Assembly: GCA_023974075.1 (NCBI GenBank)
Contig: JAMFTG010000070.1
Coordinates: 1-64,000 of the forward strand
Origin: Chaenocephalus aceratus
Lineage: Eukaryota; Chordata; Actinopteri; Perciformes; Channichthyidae
Reading direction: 5' to 3'
Length of the DNA: 64,000 bases
This document shows, piece by piece, positions 34,376 through 48,384 of the stretch (position 1 is its first letter; each line of letters begins with the position of its first letter). The position numbers and the translations under genes were made by a program. The notes under the pieces were generated by a model, which ran no database searches, had not been told where the DNA came from, and was given only the letters and a program-made list of their open reading frames with translations.

Positions 34376-37074
34376 AAACGTAAAACGTTTTTATAAAATG
34401 TAATCTTTGCATGTGTCCATAAATACTGTTCCTTTCAAGAAAGGTCTTGCAGGCCATGAATCTGAAGGTAAAGCCAGTCATGTACATCAAACCATAATGA
34501 CCTTATCACTACATTTTAAACAATTGTCGGTTTCTTTTCCCAAACGTTGTGGTACTAATCCCTGGATGGATGCACTCATGGATGCTGACCGGTGTGTGTG
34601 CGGACTATCAGGCTGCCATCAGGGGGTCCGACCCCCCCGAGAATCACTATTTGTGCCACAAAGAAAAGTGAGATAAGGATGTGGGAATTAGGATTTAGAA
34701 GTGGACGATAGATGCAGCGATTGTCTTCTTGATAAGAGTCACTAACAATGTTTATATTGAATGTTTAAAGGAGTAGCTTGATGTTTTGGCGTCGACACTT
34801 ATTTGCTTTTTAAGGCTTGTTTTTAAAAGCTACATCTAATGACAACCAGGAGTCCATCACTACTTTGTTCACCACCTGTGGACAACCAACGGCAGCCTTC
34901 CTCAGATCTACAGTTCTACAACATTTAAAATAAAAAATACAAAAGAAACCAAATGTGTGACTGACCGATCGTTAACGCCAGGAACTTTCAACCGTTCCCA
35001 TGAAAGTGAAACCACGATAACGTCATGAAGACAACCAGTGATTTTATTCGCCATGCTTGGACAGAGTGTGGTTTGAACATTTATAAACACTCATTTTTGT
35101 CCAGTTTCTGAATGATTATGACGTATCTAGAGCTCATCAACAGCTGACGATTTGTTTTGGTGTTCTGATCCCACAATATCAGTGACAACCGTTTGAGATT
35201 CTCACCGCTGATTGGTGGCTTCACTGACTCGTGTCACACGGATTTCTGTCATGAAGCGAGGCTGCGTCATTCTCGCCACCCGAGGCGATTGTTCTTATAT
35301 CCGTGTCTTTGTAATGACTGATGTAATCGGGGCGAGCAAAACATGTTGTGTTCGGTTTGAACGCACCATACCTTTCAAAGTACACTTAAATATATCAAGT
35401 ATGAAAGCATACATTCTAAGAGTAACGGTTAAAGAAGTGCTTCAACATTTTGTAAAAGGTTTTAAGGCAGAGATTGTCTGTTGAATATTAAACTGGGACA
35501 AGGAGGAGGTTAGCTTAGCTTATAGCATGAAGACTGAAAGCAGGGTAAAACAGTGCGAGGCTATTTTGAGACGCAAAGAGAACTGCCTGCCTGAATTCCT
35601 CTATTACTTTGAAGACAGCTGACAAATGACGACGTTTCCTTTCTGGTGTATCCACTTCTGTTTAACAGCCTCGTAACTAAATGTGAAGCAAATGAAAAGC
35701 AGAGCTCACACCTTCATATCTCCGTATAACCGTGAAGATAATGGCACTAAGTGGCCTTCTGCTAGTGCTATTAATAATAGTCTGGCTATATCGGAAAACA
35801 TATGCTCGGCTGCAAGAAAGAGGAGAGTTCATGTACGTGTGTGTGTACGTGCGCGTGTGTGCACGTGTATATGTGCATGGCCTTGCAGAAGTGTCAATGT
35901 GTCAGGTCTAAATTTAAAGAGTTGTCCGGCTGTGTGGAGCGTTTGTGAAATGTTCTTTAAGTGTTTTGCTTCAGATGTGTTTCCATAGCTGCCAGATGAT
36001 GATGTCAAAGCAGAGGCATTAGAATACAATTTTTTTTTTACAACACACCCCCTTTTTTAACGGAAATCACAGTTGGAGGGAGACGGAAAATACTGTTCAG
36101 TTGTAGCCAGAACCGATTACTCAGACCCCGCTTCACACAGAAAATATGCTGAACACAACACACACTGTACAGTAGGTTAAAATACTACAGGAACACTTAG
36201 GAATATTTCTCCTTATCTTACAGCAAAACCTGATCCTTTACGATGCCAAACGGATGATTGTGTGTGGAGAGATAATAAGAGAGCTGTGGCATTCAATCAG
36301 CCAGAAGACAATGGCTGAAGGCTGATAGCAGTATGTTCACCCTTAACCAACGTCATAGGTCATGGGTTTTCTGGCTATCCAGAAACCAAAATCAAAGTGG
36401 TGTGGGTGACTTTTTCTGTAGAGTTGCAAAGATAAGTAATCTATTTAGATGATATTTTTACATGTCAATAAATGATGCTTTTCACTTCATGTTAAAGTGT
36501 TTCCCCCACTTTGGGGAAGCGTCTATAACTCTGACTTTGAGAAACTGGAATGGACACTTTCCCCAATTTTCTAACCTTTCATAGACATTAATCTGCACTT
36601 CGTTTCAGTTCTATTTATAGCTTATAGAATTCTGAATGTTCCTTAGATACTAAAAAGTGGTGCCGTCCTGCTTTGCCAACAACGGTCATTTCGTTCCTCT
36701 AGAAAACGCCATCCATGCTTATATTTCCTACAGACTTGATTATTTAAATGCAGAAGTCTCAACATCACAGCTATCCTTTCAACTCACTGGTTACCTTTGA
36801 GTTATAGAATCTACTTTTTTGTTCGTAAGGTCTTGAATAGTCTCTTGTCTATATTTGTGATTTGTTAACTCCCTTTGAGCCTGTCCCTTTAGATCCTCTG
36901 AAGTGCCGTTACTCTTGGTAAAAAAAGCTGTGCAGAAATTGTGACATAAACCTCTGTCTGTATGAAGTCACCTCTCTGCGAAAACGCCTTAAGACTTTGG
37001 GAAATAACATACGCTGTTGCAACTAATAATGCAATTTTATTTCAATTTCAGACTGTTTATTTCAAGTGTCTTAA
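34376..37074. other. Gene-free stretch
   Basis: No coding exon, RNA gene or clear repeat border is seen in these 2.7 kb. A purine-pyrimidine alternating stretch (GTACGTGTGTGTGTACGTGC) lies near 35833-35880. A 90-residue frame at 35212-35484 lacks any family feature. Confidence 0.45.
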
Positions 37075-37197
37075 TTTCTCTTATGTACATTGCCTTGAGT
37101 TTTTTATGCTGATGCAACGCAAACATTTCCCAAATTGGGATCAATCAATCAATCTATCTATCTATCTATCCATCCATCCATCCATCCATCCATCCAG
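37075..37197 (+). mobile_element. LINE-like 3' end with (ATCT)n/(ATCC)n tail
   Basis: TGTACATTGCCTTGAGTTTT and CATTTCCCAAATTGGGATCA are followed by ATCA, ATCT and ATCC tetranucleotide repeats. This is a typical microsatellite tail of a retrotransposed copy. Confidence 0.65.
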
Positions 37198-38227
37198 TGG
37201 CGTTTTTATATGTACAAAAGTGCACAAAAAACGTAGATGTTTATAAGCTTCTGCAGTGAGGTTCGTGAGGCACTGACTCTTCTGGTTTACAAATATTATA
37301 TTTTGACCTAAATCAAAATATAATATTATTTTCAAAAGCTTTTTTAGTCTGATGCTTCGATTAATTTTAAACAGACAGTTCAACAAAAGGATACCCACAT
37401 TTTTTAATTGTATTATTTAAATGTTGGATTGTTCTCTCTTAGTAAGATCCCATCTTCAATAAAATTGCAGTCTTACCTTGACTTGAAGATGAAGTCCATT
37501 TGCCTATCCCTCTGGACAAACATCTCCATGAAGTTTTTGTAAAAGTCCTCCTTATGTTCTTGCAGTTTCAAAAGTCTATCATAAATCTAATCTAATCAAT
37601 AGATTTATGATTCGAAAATGATAAAGTAGGGTAGACATGTGGATATTATCCGGCTGAACAAAATGTGCATTTATCAACAGGTACGTTTCCCACAGATCTT
37701 ATTTTGAGCTATTTTCTAAAATCCTATGGAGAAATCTCGTTGCTTTTTTGTGGAGGGAAGCCATGCGCAGCTTACTTCCTGGTTTTAGGACGCCTCACTG
37801 CAGCTCTCTCGTCTCCTCTTCACACACTACACTTTTCGCGGCACACATACTTACAGCCAATCAGCTCTGAATTATGTGAGATGACGTATGGTGGGGATGG
37901 CAGCACTTTGCCCCTATGGTCATTATTTTTTTGCCACACATATGAAATTGAAAAATACTCTGAGCATGCGCAGTGTAGTTTTTTACAGTCACCGTTCACT
38001 TAGACAGTGCGAGGGAGGGGCAGGATCGGGTTTTGTCCCACATGGCTCTAAACAGCTCAATAGGCACACACTGTAGACACTAATTAGAAGAACACAGACT
38101 AAAACAGCAACGAGACGAATCAGATGATTAAACATGATCTTAAAATATATTTTATATATTTTTTAATTTATTTTTTTGTAATCATTATTTTGAATACTTT
38201 CTGCTGACACTAGGTGGGGCTGTGTGG
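37198..38227. other. Gene-free stretch
   Basis: No gene is recognised. Around 37640-37740 the wording GGATATTATCCGGCTGAACA and AAATCCTATGGAGAAATCTC resembles one flank of the D-type element without any array. Confidence 0.4.
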
Positions 38228-38274
38228 GCTACCTATACCAACCTACCTACCAACATCCATCCATCCATCCATCC

Positions 38275-38318
<44 letters not shown>

Positions 38319-38350
38319 CTCTATCTATCCATCTATCTATCTATCCATCC

Positions 38351-38385
<35 letters not shown>

Positions 38386-38460
38386 CATCTATCCATCTAT
38401 CTATCTATCCATCCATCTATCCATCTATATATCTCTCTCTCTCTCTCTCTATCTATCTAA
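38228..38460. repeat. Tetranucleotide microsatellite (ATCC/ATCT)n, about 55 units
   Basis: Intermixed ATCC and ATCT repeats end in a short (CT)n run. Ile-Tyr-Leu-Ser reading frames over it are artefacts. Confidence 0.97.
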
Positions 38461-39406
38461 ACCACGTGGATCTCGAAGCTCCTGTCTCTTTCTCAATAAT
38501 AACATCAGTCACATGGTTTCAGATGACACTCCAGCACATGACGGGCTTTTCTAAAAACCAAGACGTGACTTCGGAGGGAAAGTCTGGACTCCCAATATAA
38601 TCCGCCTTTCTCTCGACCACGCCTTGAATTCTGCTCAGGACCTAAAAACAGAGTGAGGAGTGAAACCCCTTCAGGATTAGAGCTCTGAACCATCAAGTGC
38701 CCCCAACAGCTGTGACCCCCCCCCCCCCCCCCTCTTTCTATGGATTACCCCCATCAGATATAAATACGAGCAGAGTTCATGTTGCCGCGTCCACTTTTGG
38801 CCCCTGGTTCATCCCAGAGGCTTCAGGAGAATCAGCAAAACCAACAGGGGCTAATTCAGATCTTTATTAAAGGTCTCATTTCAGAGATGAGTCGTTCGCT
38901 CTGCACGAGGACTCTTCCCACGCGAGTCGCCCGAATCAGATCCACGCTGTAATTACACAGAAATACATGTGCATCACACATTTAGTGAGCAAGGGTGCGT
39001 GAGCTGTGAAAATAAGCCTTGGGTTTATTATGAAATGTTTATTTGGGAAAACCAGTGGCTGATTATATTCCTGGTTTTGATTCTTGGGAAGAAGCTGGAG
39101 AGAAAATCAAAACAGAATAAATCTAATCAGAATCTGCTTTTTGTCTCACGGAGGGAACATTGGGGAAATAAATGAAGTAGGCTAACATATTAAATAAAGA
39201 GGCAGTGATACAAATTGGTTAATTATATAAATATTTGTATTTTATGTTGTCTTTTTATCTGTCTTAAATAACTTTAACTTCTTATGCTTGAATAAATATC
39301 TTAATTTTTGTAAATGTTGTATTGCACATTATTTCTTTAATATGGTCATATAAACATTTGTATTTTATTTTATCTTTTCATTGGAATTGTTACTATAACT
39401 TCTTGT
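38461..39406. other. Gene-free stretch
   Basis: Contains a poly-C run at about 38708-38731. No exon or RNA gene is recognised. Confidence 0.4.
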
Positions 39407-39414
39407 GTTTAAAT

Positions 39415-40323
<909 letters not shown>

Positions 40324-40331
40324 GTTTAAAT

Positions 40332-41089
40332 AAATAGCTTAAGTTCTACTGCACATTCTTAATTACCTTCTTAAGTCTTTAACACTATCTTTGAGTGCAT
40401 GTAGTGTAGAGCCGCACTCCACACTTTATTTTCCATTAGTTTACAGAAAGGTAGGAACAACTTCATTACATGCTACTCAAGCTAGAATGATGACAAACCA
40501 CAGGTGCGCTCGCTAACAGGTCCGTGGCGCAACACACTCTATAACACAGTGCATTATGTCCCGTAATGTTCCACCACAGTAGTTTATTTGACTTAAAAGA
40601 AGATTTCTTAATGTGTATTAAGCACACTCATACTTTAACTTACCTTCTTATGTTTTATACATATTTTTTAATTTATTTTTGTATTTATTTTCTATGTATT
40701 TCATTCAGCAACTGTCACAAAACCCCATGTCCTCTGGGATAAATTATGATACATTACGTATTTTTGATTCTGTTACGAAACCAGGATAAAAATAAGATGC
40801 ATTGTAAAAAGTTAGTGCCAGTTAAAAGTATATATTGCATTAAAAGAGTGCATAAATCCTGCATTTCAGTGACAACCTGCAGAGATAAAGAGCCGCAGGA
40901 TTATCCTTCATTGACTTTAACAGCAGCTCCAGCCACATGAGATAACAGCGAGATAAAATCGAAAGCATTGGGTGCATTGTTCCTCTGGTTAATAATCCTC
41001 CGGATAAAAAAGTCTCTAGACTGAAAAGTGACCACATTTTAAACCACAAAGTAAACATGAGACAGGTCAATGGATTAGAAGTGTCCTCC
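40332..41089. other. Intergenic sequence upstream of the integrin gene
   Basis: AT-rich, with a LINE-like tail fragment near 40715-40770 (CCCCATGTCCTCTGGGATAA). No exon or TATA box can be confidently assigned. Confidence 0.4.
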
Positions 41090-41338
41090 TCTTTTGTTTA
41101 GGAAACCACAGACTCCTCCTCCTCTGTGGGAACTCCCTTCAGCTGAGGAGGAGAGAGAGGAGGTTTCCCGCAGACCGTTGAGGACGCGCAGAGGAGCGTT
41201 TAGACACCAAGCAACGAGTCACAGGGATGCACTTTTAGCCCCAAATACACCTCTGTTTTCACGCTTCATCTGTGGACTCAACGCTTGGACACTTTCCCCG
41301 TCTTCAAACCCAACTTTAGTGGATTAATTATTTAAAAA
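41090..41338 (+). promoter_or_regulatory. Probable 5' untranslated region / core promoter area of the integrin alpha gene
   Basis: The base composition changes here to a purine-rich, CpG-containing stretch (GGAGAGAGAGGAGG, AGGACGCGCAGAGGAGCG) directly before the first coding exon. An in-frame stop TAA at 41333-41335 lies two codons before the first ATG, so the coding sequence cannot extend further upstream in this exon. The transcription start and any specific factor sites cannot be placed from sequence alone. Confidence 0.4.
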
Positions 41339-41544
41339 ATGCGCTTGGAGCGGTTCCGCGTAAAGACGCCGGGGACTGGAGCCATGCTCGCCCGCTGCCT
41401 GCTCTCTTTCTGCGGGCTTCTGCTCTCTGTTTCCCGGCCCGGGGAGGCGTTCAACCTGGATGTGGAGAACCCGGCTGTGTACACCGGACCAAATGGGAGC
41501 TACTTCGGATATTCTGTGGACTTTTATTTGGCTGATTCTGCCAG
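41339..41544 (+). CDS. Integrin alpha subunit (ITGA8/ITGA5-like), coding exon 1
   Basis: This exon encodes the signal peptide and first strand of an RGD-binding-type integrin alpha chain, a cell-surface adhesion receptor that pairs with a beta subunit. Residues 1-37 are a leader. A second Met at residue 16 (41384) starts a shorter, classical hydrophobic signal (LLSFCGLLLSV), so either start is possible. The mature chain should begin at FNLDVENPAVYTGPNGSYFG (38-57), the hallmark N-terminus of the alpha-5/alpha-8/alpha-V group. SYFGY favours alpha-8, while PAV and the later DFDS favour alpha-5. Asn52 is in an N-G-S sequon. The exon ends CCAG|GTGAGT after two bases of a Ser codon. The ATG is the first after an in-frame TAA at 41333. 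Intron 1 follows; exon 2 is at 59503. The subfamily is not settled, but membership of the RGD-type alpha group is near certain. Confidence 0.93.
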
Positions 41545-42149
41545 GTGAGTCTCTCTAAAACACACTTTTTATATTCAAAATGTAACTTGTTAAGCAACAA
41601 GTTCCTCCACACGCTGAAACATTTAGAAGAAAGTGAACCCCATATGTTTTGTGCGCAAACTTTCCAATGTGTTGGCCAAGCATTTCCCCTGTTTTAAGGT
41701 TTTTACAAACGGGAATCATGTGTGGGAGACTTGTTTAATCAGCTTTGGTGCCAATGCTGGGATCTCTGTCTGCTCACAGCTCTCTGTAATTCAATCAATT
41801 CAGCAAATTGCATTGTGCAACTCCGACGTTAATATACAAGAGTGGCTATCTCATCATAAAACCCCCAGACCTTTCGATCCCTTCTTTAAATCCCGATCGT
41901 GTTGCCCGACCAAATGACATTTATCTCTGACCTTTTAACCTGAAAAGCCTCTTCGCTGCAGTCTCTCTCTGTGACACCCAGCTGCTCTGATTGTCTCGCA
42001 TTCCTCCCTCTGAGATTTCTGGCATTTTTAAAGCAACTTAAACTGATGCACACATGCCTGTGGTGAGGGCTAATACTCTGTGAGGAGAAGCACCATGTCT
42101 GAGAGTTTATATCGGAGGAAAGAAAGCTGCATCTCTGCCACACATTGCA

Positions 42150-42775
42150 GAGGATCAGTGGTGTAAGAAGATCCTTTACTTAAGTCAAAGTACAAATACT
42201 ATGGTCTTAAAATACTCCACTACACGTAAAAGTCTTGATTTAAAAATGTACTTACGGTACAAAAAGTAAAAGTACTCATTCTGCACGATGGTCCATTTCA
42301 GAATAATATGAAATACACAATAATGATAAACCAAATATAGGCAAAAGTGACCTTGGAAGTTTTCACATTACATTGTACGGGTTTTTAATATTATCTAGTT
42401 TTTATACTTTTCATATTGTAGTTTGTCAATGTGCACCAAATGTAAATACTTCAATGTGTGTATTATGTACTGCATCGTCAGCATGTTTTTATATAAAGTA
42501 TCTGTGAGGGTTATACATGTAGTGGAGTAAAAAGTACAATATTTGCCCTAAGATGCACTTAACTAAAATACTTGAGTACATGCACTTATACTCTCCCCCG
42601 CTGCAGAGGATGGGCTCCAGCTATTATAAGTACTGCATTGTCAGCATGTGACATGTTTTTATATGTTCAAGTAGCTGCGAGTGTTAAATAAATCTACTGG
42701 AGTGAAAAGTACAATATTTGCCCCAGGATGTATTTAACTAAAATACATAGTTACTCTCCCCCGCTGCAGAGGATG
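42150..42775 (+). mobile_element. Decayed hAT-like MITE with tandemly duplicated right part
   Basis: The left end reads CAGTGGTGTAAGAAGATCC, then TTTACTTAAGTCAAAGTACA. The body has AAAAGTACTCATTCTGCACG. The right part (GTACTGCATCGTCAGCATGT ... GTACAATATTTGCCCTAAGA ... CTCTCCCCCGCTGCAGAGGA) occurs twice, at about 42466-42609 and 42630-42775. This shows a local duplication of about 160 bp. Confidence 0.7.
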
Positions 42776-43013
42776 GGCTCCAGCTCTGTGTAATACTCGT
42801 CAGGAAAAAAGGCTTTTCTTTCCCTCAGACTTCCTGGCTGAGTCTGCAGAGCGACACCAGCGAGCATGCTGGGATTTCAGAGAGGGCTTTGTGCCGAGAA
42901 GCAGCTCTGGTTTCCCTGTTCCCCCCCCCCCCCCCTTATATCTCCCCCTGTCTCTTTAATAAACCATTCCTGGGAAGCAGGGGATTCACTTCAGGACGGA
43001 GGGATGATTTATT
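42776..43013. other. Intronic sequence with poly-C run
   Basis: Unassigned sequence with a run of about 16 C at 42920-42936. Confidence 0.5.
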
Positions 43014-43150
43014 ATAATGATAATAATACATTTCATTTATATAGCACACTTTAAAAACAACGTCACCTCAAGGTGCTATCTAAGGAGCATGTTGAATAAA
43101 ATATGGTAACATAAGAAAAGGTTAGAATTAAAATAAAGACCAGTCGGTAA
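43014..43150 (-). mobile_element. LINE-like 3' end (minus strand)
   Basis: ATAATACATTTCATTTATAT, AGCACACTTTAAAAACAACG and CACCTCAAGGTGCTATCTAA form the reverse complement of a common fish LINE 3' untranslated end. Borders are approximate. Confidence 0.5.
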
Positions 43151-43496
43151 CATGCGGGCGAACGGAGGGTCTTGAGGCTTCTTAAAGTCTGGAAAGTGAT
43201 TCCACCTGATGATTTATGGATTCGTGAACCCCTCTTCTTCCTCACTTCCTCCTCTGCTGATGATGTCATTCTGCAGGGATTTTTAATTCTCCCCCCACCT
43301 CCACCACTGTCTAGCCTTCCTCCCCCCCCCTCATCATCATCTTCTCCTCGGCTCACTAACTGTGAGACACGCTGAGCTCACGTCATCCTTCTGATGACTT
43401 AATCTGAACTTCTCTCCGCGCTCCTGGGGGGAGGCGGTGAGACAATGTGCGGGACAGGAATGATGTTGAAGCCTCGTCTCGCTGCCCTGTAATTCA

Positions 43497-43656
43497 CAGT
43501 GGTGTAATGCAATAAAGTACATGTACTCAAGTACTGTACTTCAGTATGAGCTTGCAGTACTTGTATCCAAGCAAAAATGTATTTCTTTACTCCACTACAG
43601 TTTTCTGTATATATGTAGACGCTATTTTACTAACAGGGGCCCAATTTTGGTAATTG
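43497..43656 (+). mobile_element. hAT-like terminal fragment before array B2
   Basis: AGTGGTGTAATGCAATAAAG, TACATGTACTCAAGTACTGT and TTTCTTTACTCCACTACAG have the paired ACTT/AAGTA composition of the hAT MITE ends seen elsewhere. No second end or duplication is found. Confidence 0.5.
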
Positions 43657-43692
43657 TTCAGGTGTATATCAGTGTGTAGTGTCTCTACTTTG
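43657..43692 (-). repeat. Inverted partial unit at the head of minisatellite B locus 2
   Basis: TTCAGGTGTATATCAGTGTG and TAGTGTCTCTACTTT are the reverse complement of part of a B unit. They lie directly before the forward array (GACACTACATACTGAGATAC), making a small foldback. Confidence 0.88.
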
Positions 43693-44462
43693 ACACTACA
43701 TACTGAGATACACCTGAACATCAGCAGGAGAGGACTCTTTAAAGTAGAGACACTACATACTGATATACACCTGAACATCAGCTGGAGAGGACTCTTTAAA
43801 GTAGAGACACTACATACTGATATACACCTGAACATCATTAGGAGAGGACTCTTTAAAGTAGAGACACTACATACTGATATACACCTGAACATCAGCAGGA
43901 GAGGACTCTTTAAAGTAGAGACACTACATACTGATATACACCTGAACATCATTAGGAGAGGACTCTTTAAAGTAGAGACACTACATACTGATATACACCT
44001 GAACATCAGCAGGAGAGGACTCTTTAAAGTAGAGACACTACATACTGATATACACCTGAACATCAGCAGGAGAGGACTCTTTAAAGTAGAGACACTACAT
44101 ACTGATATACACCTGAACATCAGCAGGAGAGAACTCTTTAAAGTAGAGACACGACATACTGATATACACCTGAACATCAGCAGGAGAGGACTCTTTAAAG
44201 TAGAGACACTACATACTGATATACACCTGAACATCAGCAGGAGAGGACTCTTTAAAGTAGAGACACTATACTGATATACACCTGAACATCAGCAGGAGAG
44301 GACTCTTTAAAGTAGAGACACTACATACTGATATACACCTGAACATCAGCAGGAGAGGACTCTTTAAAGTAGAGACACTACATACTGATATACACCTGAA
44401 CATCAGCAGGAGAGGACTCTTTAAAGTAGAGACACGACATACTGATATGAACCTGAAGATGA
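43690..44462 (+). repeat. Minisatellite B, locus 2 (57-bp unit, about 13.5 copies)
   Basis: Regular B units with few indels; variants include ATTAGGAGAGG for GCAGGAGAGG and GACACGACAT for GACACTACAT. Open frames of 206-215 residues run through it on both strands because the unit is 57 bp. They show the same 19-residue period as locus 1 and are not considered genes. Confidence 0.96.
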
Positions 44463-45511
44463 ACTTCATATGTCCTCTTTAAAATAAACCATGGATGGCA
44501 GAAGTTGAGACAAGGCAGGGATTCTTCTCCCATAAACCCTTCTGACAGTTACATGAACACAAAGCTTCACTTTCTCCCAGTTTGACATCAACTTGACAAT
44601 ACGTTTATAAATGTGTCTTCGTCAAGCCCCTCGGCTCGACGTAATGAAATTAAGTTTGGACAGACGGCCACCATGGAAGAACGCCTGAGGACACACTGTC
44701 AGAGACACACAGGAAGAGAGCACCATATATGTATATAAGTGTGTGTGTGGGCCAAAGTACTCACTGTACTTAGGTACCATTTCAAGCTACTCATACTTAT
44801 AATTTCCTTGCTTCTTCGTACTTATACTCCTCTACATCACAGAAAGAGATATTGCACTACATTTAGCTTTTGTGCAGACAAAGATTTATAGTTTTAAAAA
44901 AAATAATTTCCTACAGTTAAAAATCGTGTTGGGCTGGCTAGGGGACGATTGATCTAAACACTGCTTTCTCGCTAGCTAACGTTATCAGAAAACTGTACAA
45001 TAATGTATGTAATGCCTCGCTTTAATCACATTTAACAATAGTTCCAGATGTAATTGAGTAATTGAGTGTGGGTCCCTCATCTTTGAGTTGATTAGTTATT
45101 CTTATTCCATCATTAAAGCTCGCCTTGTCCACACGCTGCTTTGCTAGCGATGTGTGTTAGCATGTAGCTTTTTCCCACCATCGCTCTGCGGTGTAACGCT
45201 TGTTTTCACACACACAGATTGCACATATTAGCACTTCAAATCAAGCCAAAGTTACCCAAGGAGAACCTCACATGAACTCTGAGTCCAGGAAGATATCCCA
45301 CCCAAACATCTTTGAACTGAGTGCTCTCGGTGCCTGGCGGCGATACGGGAGGATCATCCTTCAGATAGAGGGGTCGAAAGGTCGAGGCTGTAAATAATAA
45401 CATGCCCGGCCTGCAGTGAAGGGAGTCTGCAGACAAATCATGGTGCATGCTGGACCTTGAAACATAGATTTTAAATACTTTTTTTTTTTATAGAAAGCAG
45501 TGTGTGGTGAT
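44463..45511. other. Intronic stretch
   Basis: At 44755-44890 there is a hAT-like relic (GCCAAAGTACTCACTGTACT, TATACTCCTCTACATCACAG). The rest has no recognisable feature. Confidence 0.45.
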
Positions 45512-46318
45512 CAGAAGTGGGAATTAGTGGAGTACAAATACTTCGTTACTGTACTTAAGTACATTTTTCTGGTATCAGTACTTTACTCCACTACTTGTTT
45601 TTCTGATGACTTTCTACTTCTCACATGTTGAACTCAAATACCTGTACTTTCTACTTCGTACATGTTGAACACAAATACCTGTACTTTCTACTTCTTACAT
45701 GTTGAACTCAAATACCTGTACTTTCTACTTCTCACATGTTGAACTCAAATACCTGTACTTTCTACTTCGTACATGTTGAACACAAATACCTGTACTTTCT
45801 ACTTCTTACATGTTGAACTCAAATACCTGTACTTTCTACTTCTTACATGTTGAACTCAAATACCTGTACTTTCTACTTCTTACATGTTGAACTCAAATAC
45901 CTGTACTTTCTACTTCTCTCATTTCCAAACAGCTGGTTCCTTTAGTCTGAATGTGTGTTGGTGCGTGGTCATTATTCTTCAGAGTCATTGCGTGCCTATT
46001 GGTTGGAACACGATCCGTGTATCCATCACTTCCTGGTCTTCTCTAAAGAAGAGGGACCAATGGAAACGTTGTCATGTTGCCGTTGTTCAGCATGGAAACA
46101 TTCATTAGCTAACAATGACATTATTGTTCTATTAATATAAAGGGAGGTCAGGTACTCTTTAAAGCAGCTGCTAGTTATGGGTACTTTTTTACTGAAGTAC
46201 ATTTCAAAGCCTTCTTTACTTTCACTTGAGTAAAGAAGTTTAGTCAGTACTTCTACTTTCACCAGAGTATTTTTAAACACGAGTATCTGTACTTCTACTT
46301 GAAGGATGTGTGTGTGCT
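45512..46318 (+). mobile_element. hAT-like MITE with short minisatellite A (sister of 26024-31726)
   Basis: The left end CAGAAGTGGGAATTAGTGGA, then CAAATACTTCGTTACTGTAC and TAAGTACATTTTTCTGGTAT, matches 26024-26120. The body after the array (AAACAGCTGGTTCCTTTAGT ... AATATAAAGGGAGGTCAGGT) matches 31320-31690 almost base for base. The right end is less complete (GTATCTGTACTTCTACTTGA then AGGATGTGTG). The close identity shows the two insertions are recent relatives differing mainly in array length. Confidence 0.88.
45617..45915 (+). repeat. Minisatellite A, locus 3 (37-bp unit, about 8 copies)
   Basis: Eight units of the A repeat lie at the same internal position as the 140-unit array at 26-31 kb. 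Two units share a CTTCGTACATG variant and are spaced three units apart, indicating a three-unit duplication. Confidence 0.97.
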
Positions 46319-47260
<942 letters not shown>

Positions 47261-48384
47261 GAGTGGAGGCTGACGGGGCGTTTAAAGACCCCGATGTCAC
47301 GTAGGAAAAAACCCAGAGGACGTCGCGTCTGAGTGAGTCGTCGGTCGGGGTCGTTGTGACTCAGACGTCAGATCTAATCTCTGACTGCAGCTCTGCTGTA
47401 ACCCCGGGGCACAAAGTGGTTCACATGGTAACCTGATAACGGCTCTGCTTTAAATAGCAATGAGCTCATCGTCCCAAATTTAAATCGGCATCACATCTCT
47501 TGAGCCAGAAGCACGTTTATTGCTTTGTTCCCCCGGGGGTGAAAGCGTTTATCATGCCTCAACACCTTACATCGCTGCTACTCGCTGTGAGCCGTGGTGG
47601 TGTTCTTACGTCTTATTCTAATGCGTGCTTTTCTTCTCTGTATGTAGAGCTACTACACATCATGCATTCCTCTTGTACCTGCTACTCGCCACGAATACAG
47701 GACTTATGATGCAAGGGACTCGTTTGGGTGTGACGTATTTCATACATAAATACAGTTGGAGCCATTTTGATGTCGAGAATAAACACAAATAGAAGTATTT
47801 TAAACCCTATCTTAGAAAACTAAAAAAAATAGATTAAATGTAGTTTATTGATATTAAATTGGGAAATTGTTTTGTCAGCCGTTCACAGGTATTACACAGA
47901 GTTAAAATATAATAAGATAACATATCAGAATACCTTTATTCGTCCCACAGAGGAGGGATTTCCAAATCATCAACACTTAGAATAAGTATACATGTCAACT
48001 GTAGAATATATACATTATATATCAATAGAGTATCTAAAGAACCCACAATCTAAACATAGATACAGAATGAAGTTTGTTAATTGCAGCCAAGAAATGAGAC
48101 GCCACCTCTGCTCCCTACTGTGTCTGAGTGTGTGTGTGTGTGTGTTTGGGTTGTGGGGGGGCACAGACGGAGTGTTTCAACAGCTGCCCCCCCCCCCCAA
48201 CATGTTTAATACAACAGCCTCTCTGTGGAGGTGAGAGATACCCCCCGGTGAGCTGGGCATTATGAAGAGGTGTGAAGCAGCCGCTGTTAAACTCCTGCAG
48301 GACCACTGGTAAAGGGGGAGGGGAGGGGGGGGGGGGGCACACGGGGTGTATTTTGGGGGGTGGGAACAGTTTGGTGTGAAGCAG
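47261..48384. other. Intronic stretch
   Basis: A minus-strand LINE-like tail is at about 47928-47960 (CAGAATACCTTTATTCGTCC). A short (GT)n at 48129-48147, poly-C at 48186-48199 and poly-G at 48315-48337 are seen. No exon is recognised. Confidence 0.5.

Noticed and set aside
43587..44274. Open frames of 206-215 residues on both strands with a 19-residue repeat
   Set aside because: The unit is 57 bp and happens to be stop-free in one frame on each strand. At the related 5.6-kb array the frame breaks at each indel, showing no selection for coding.
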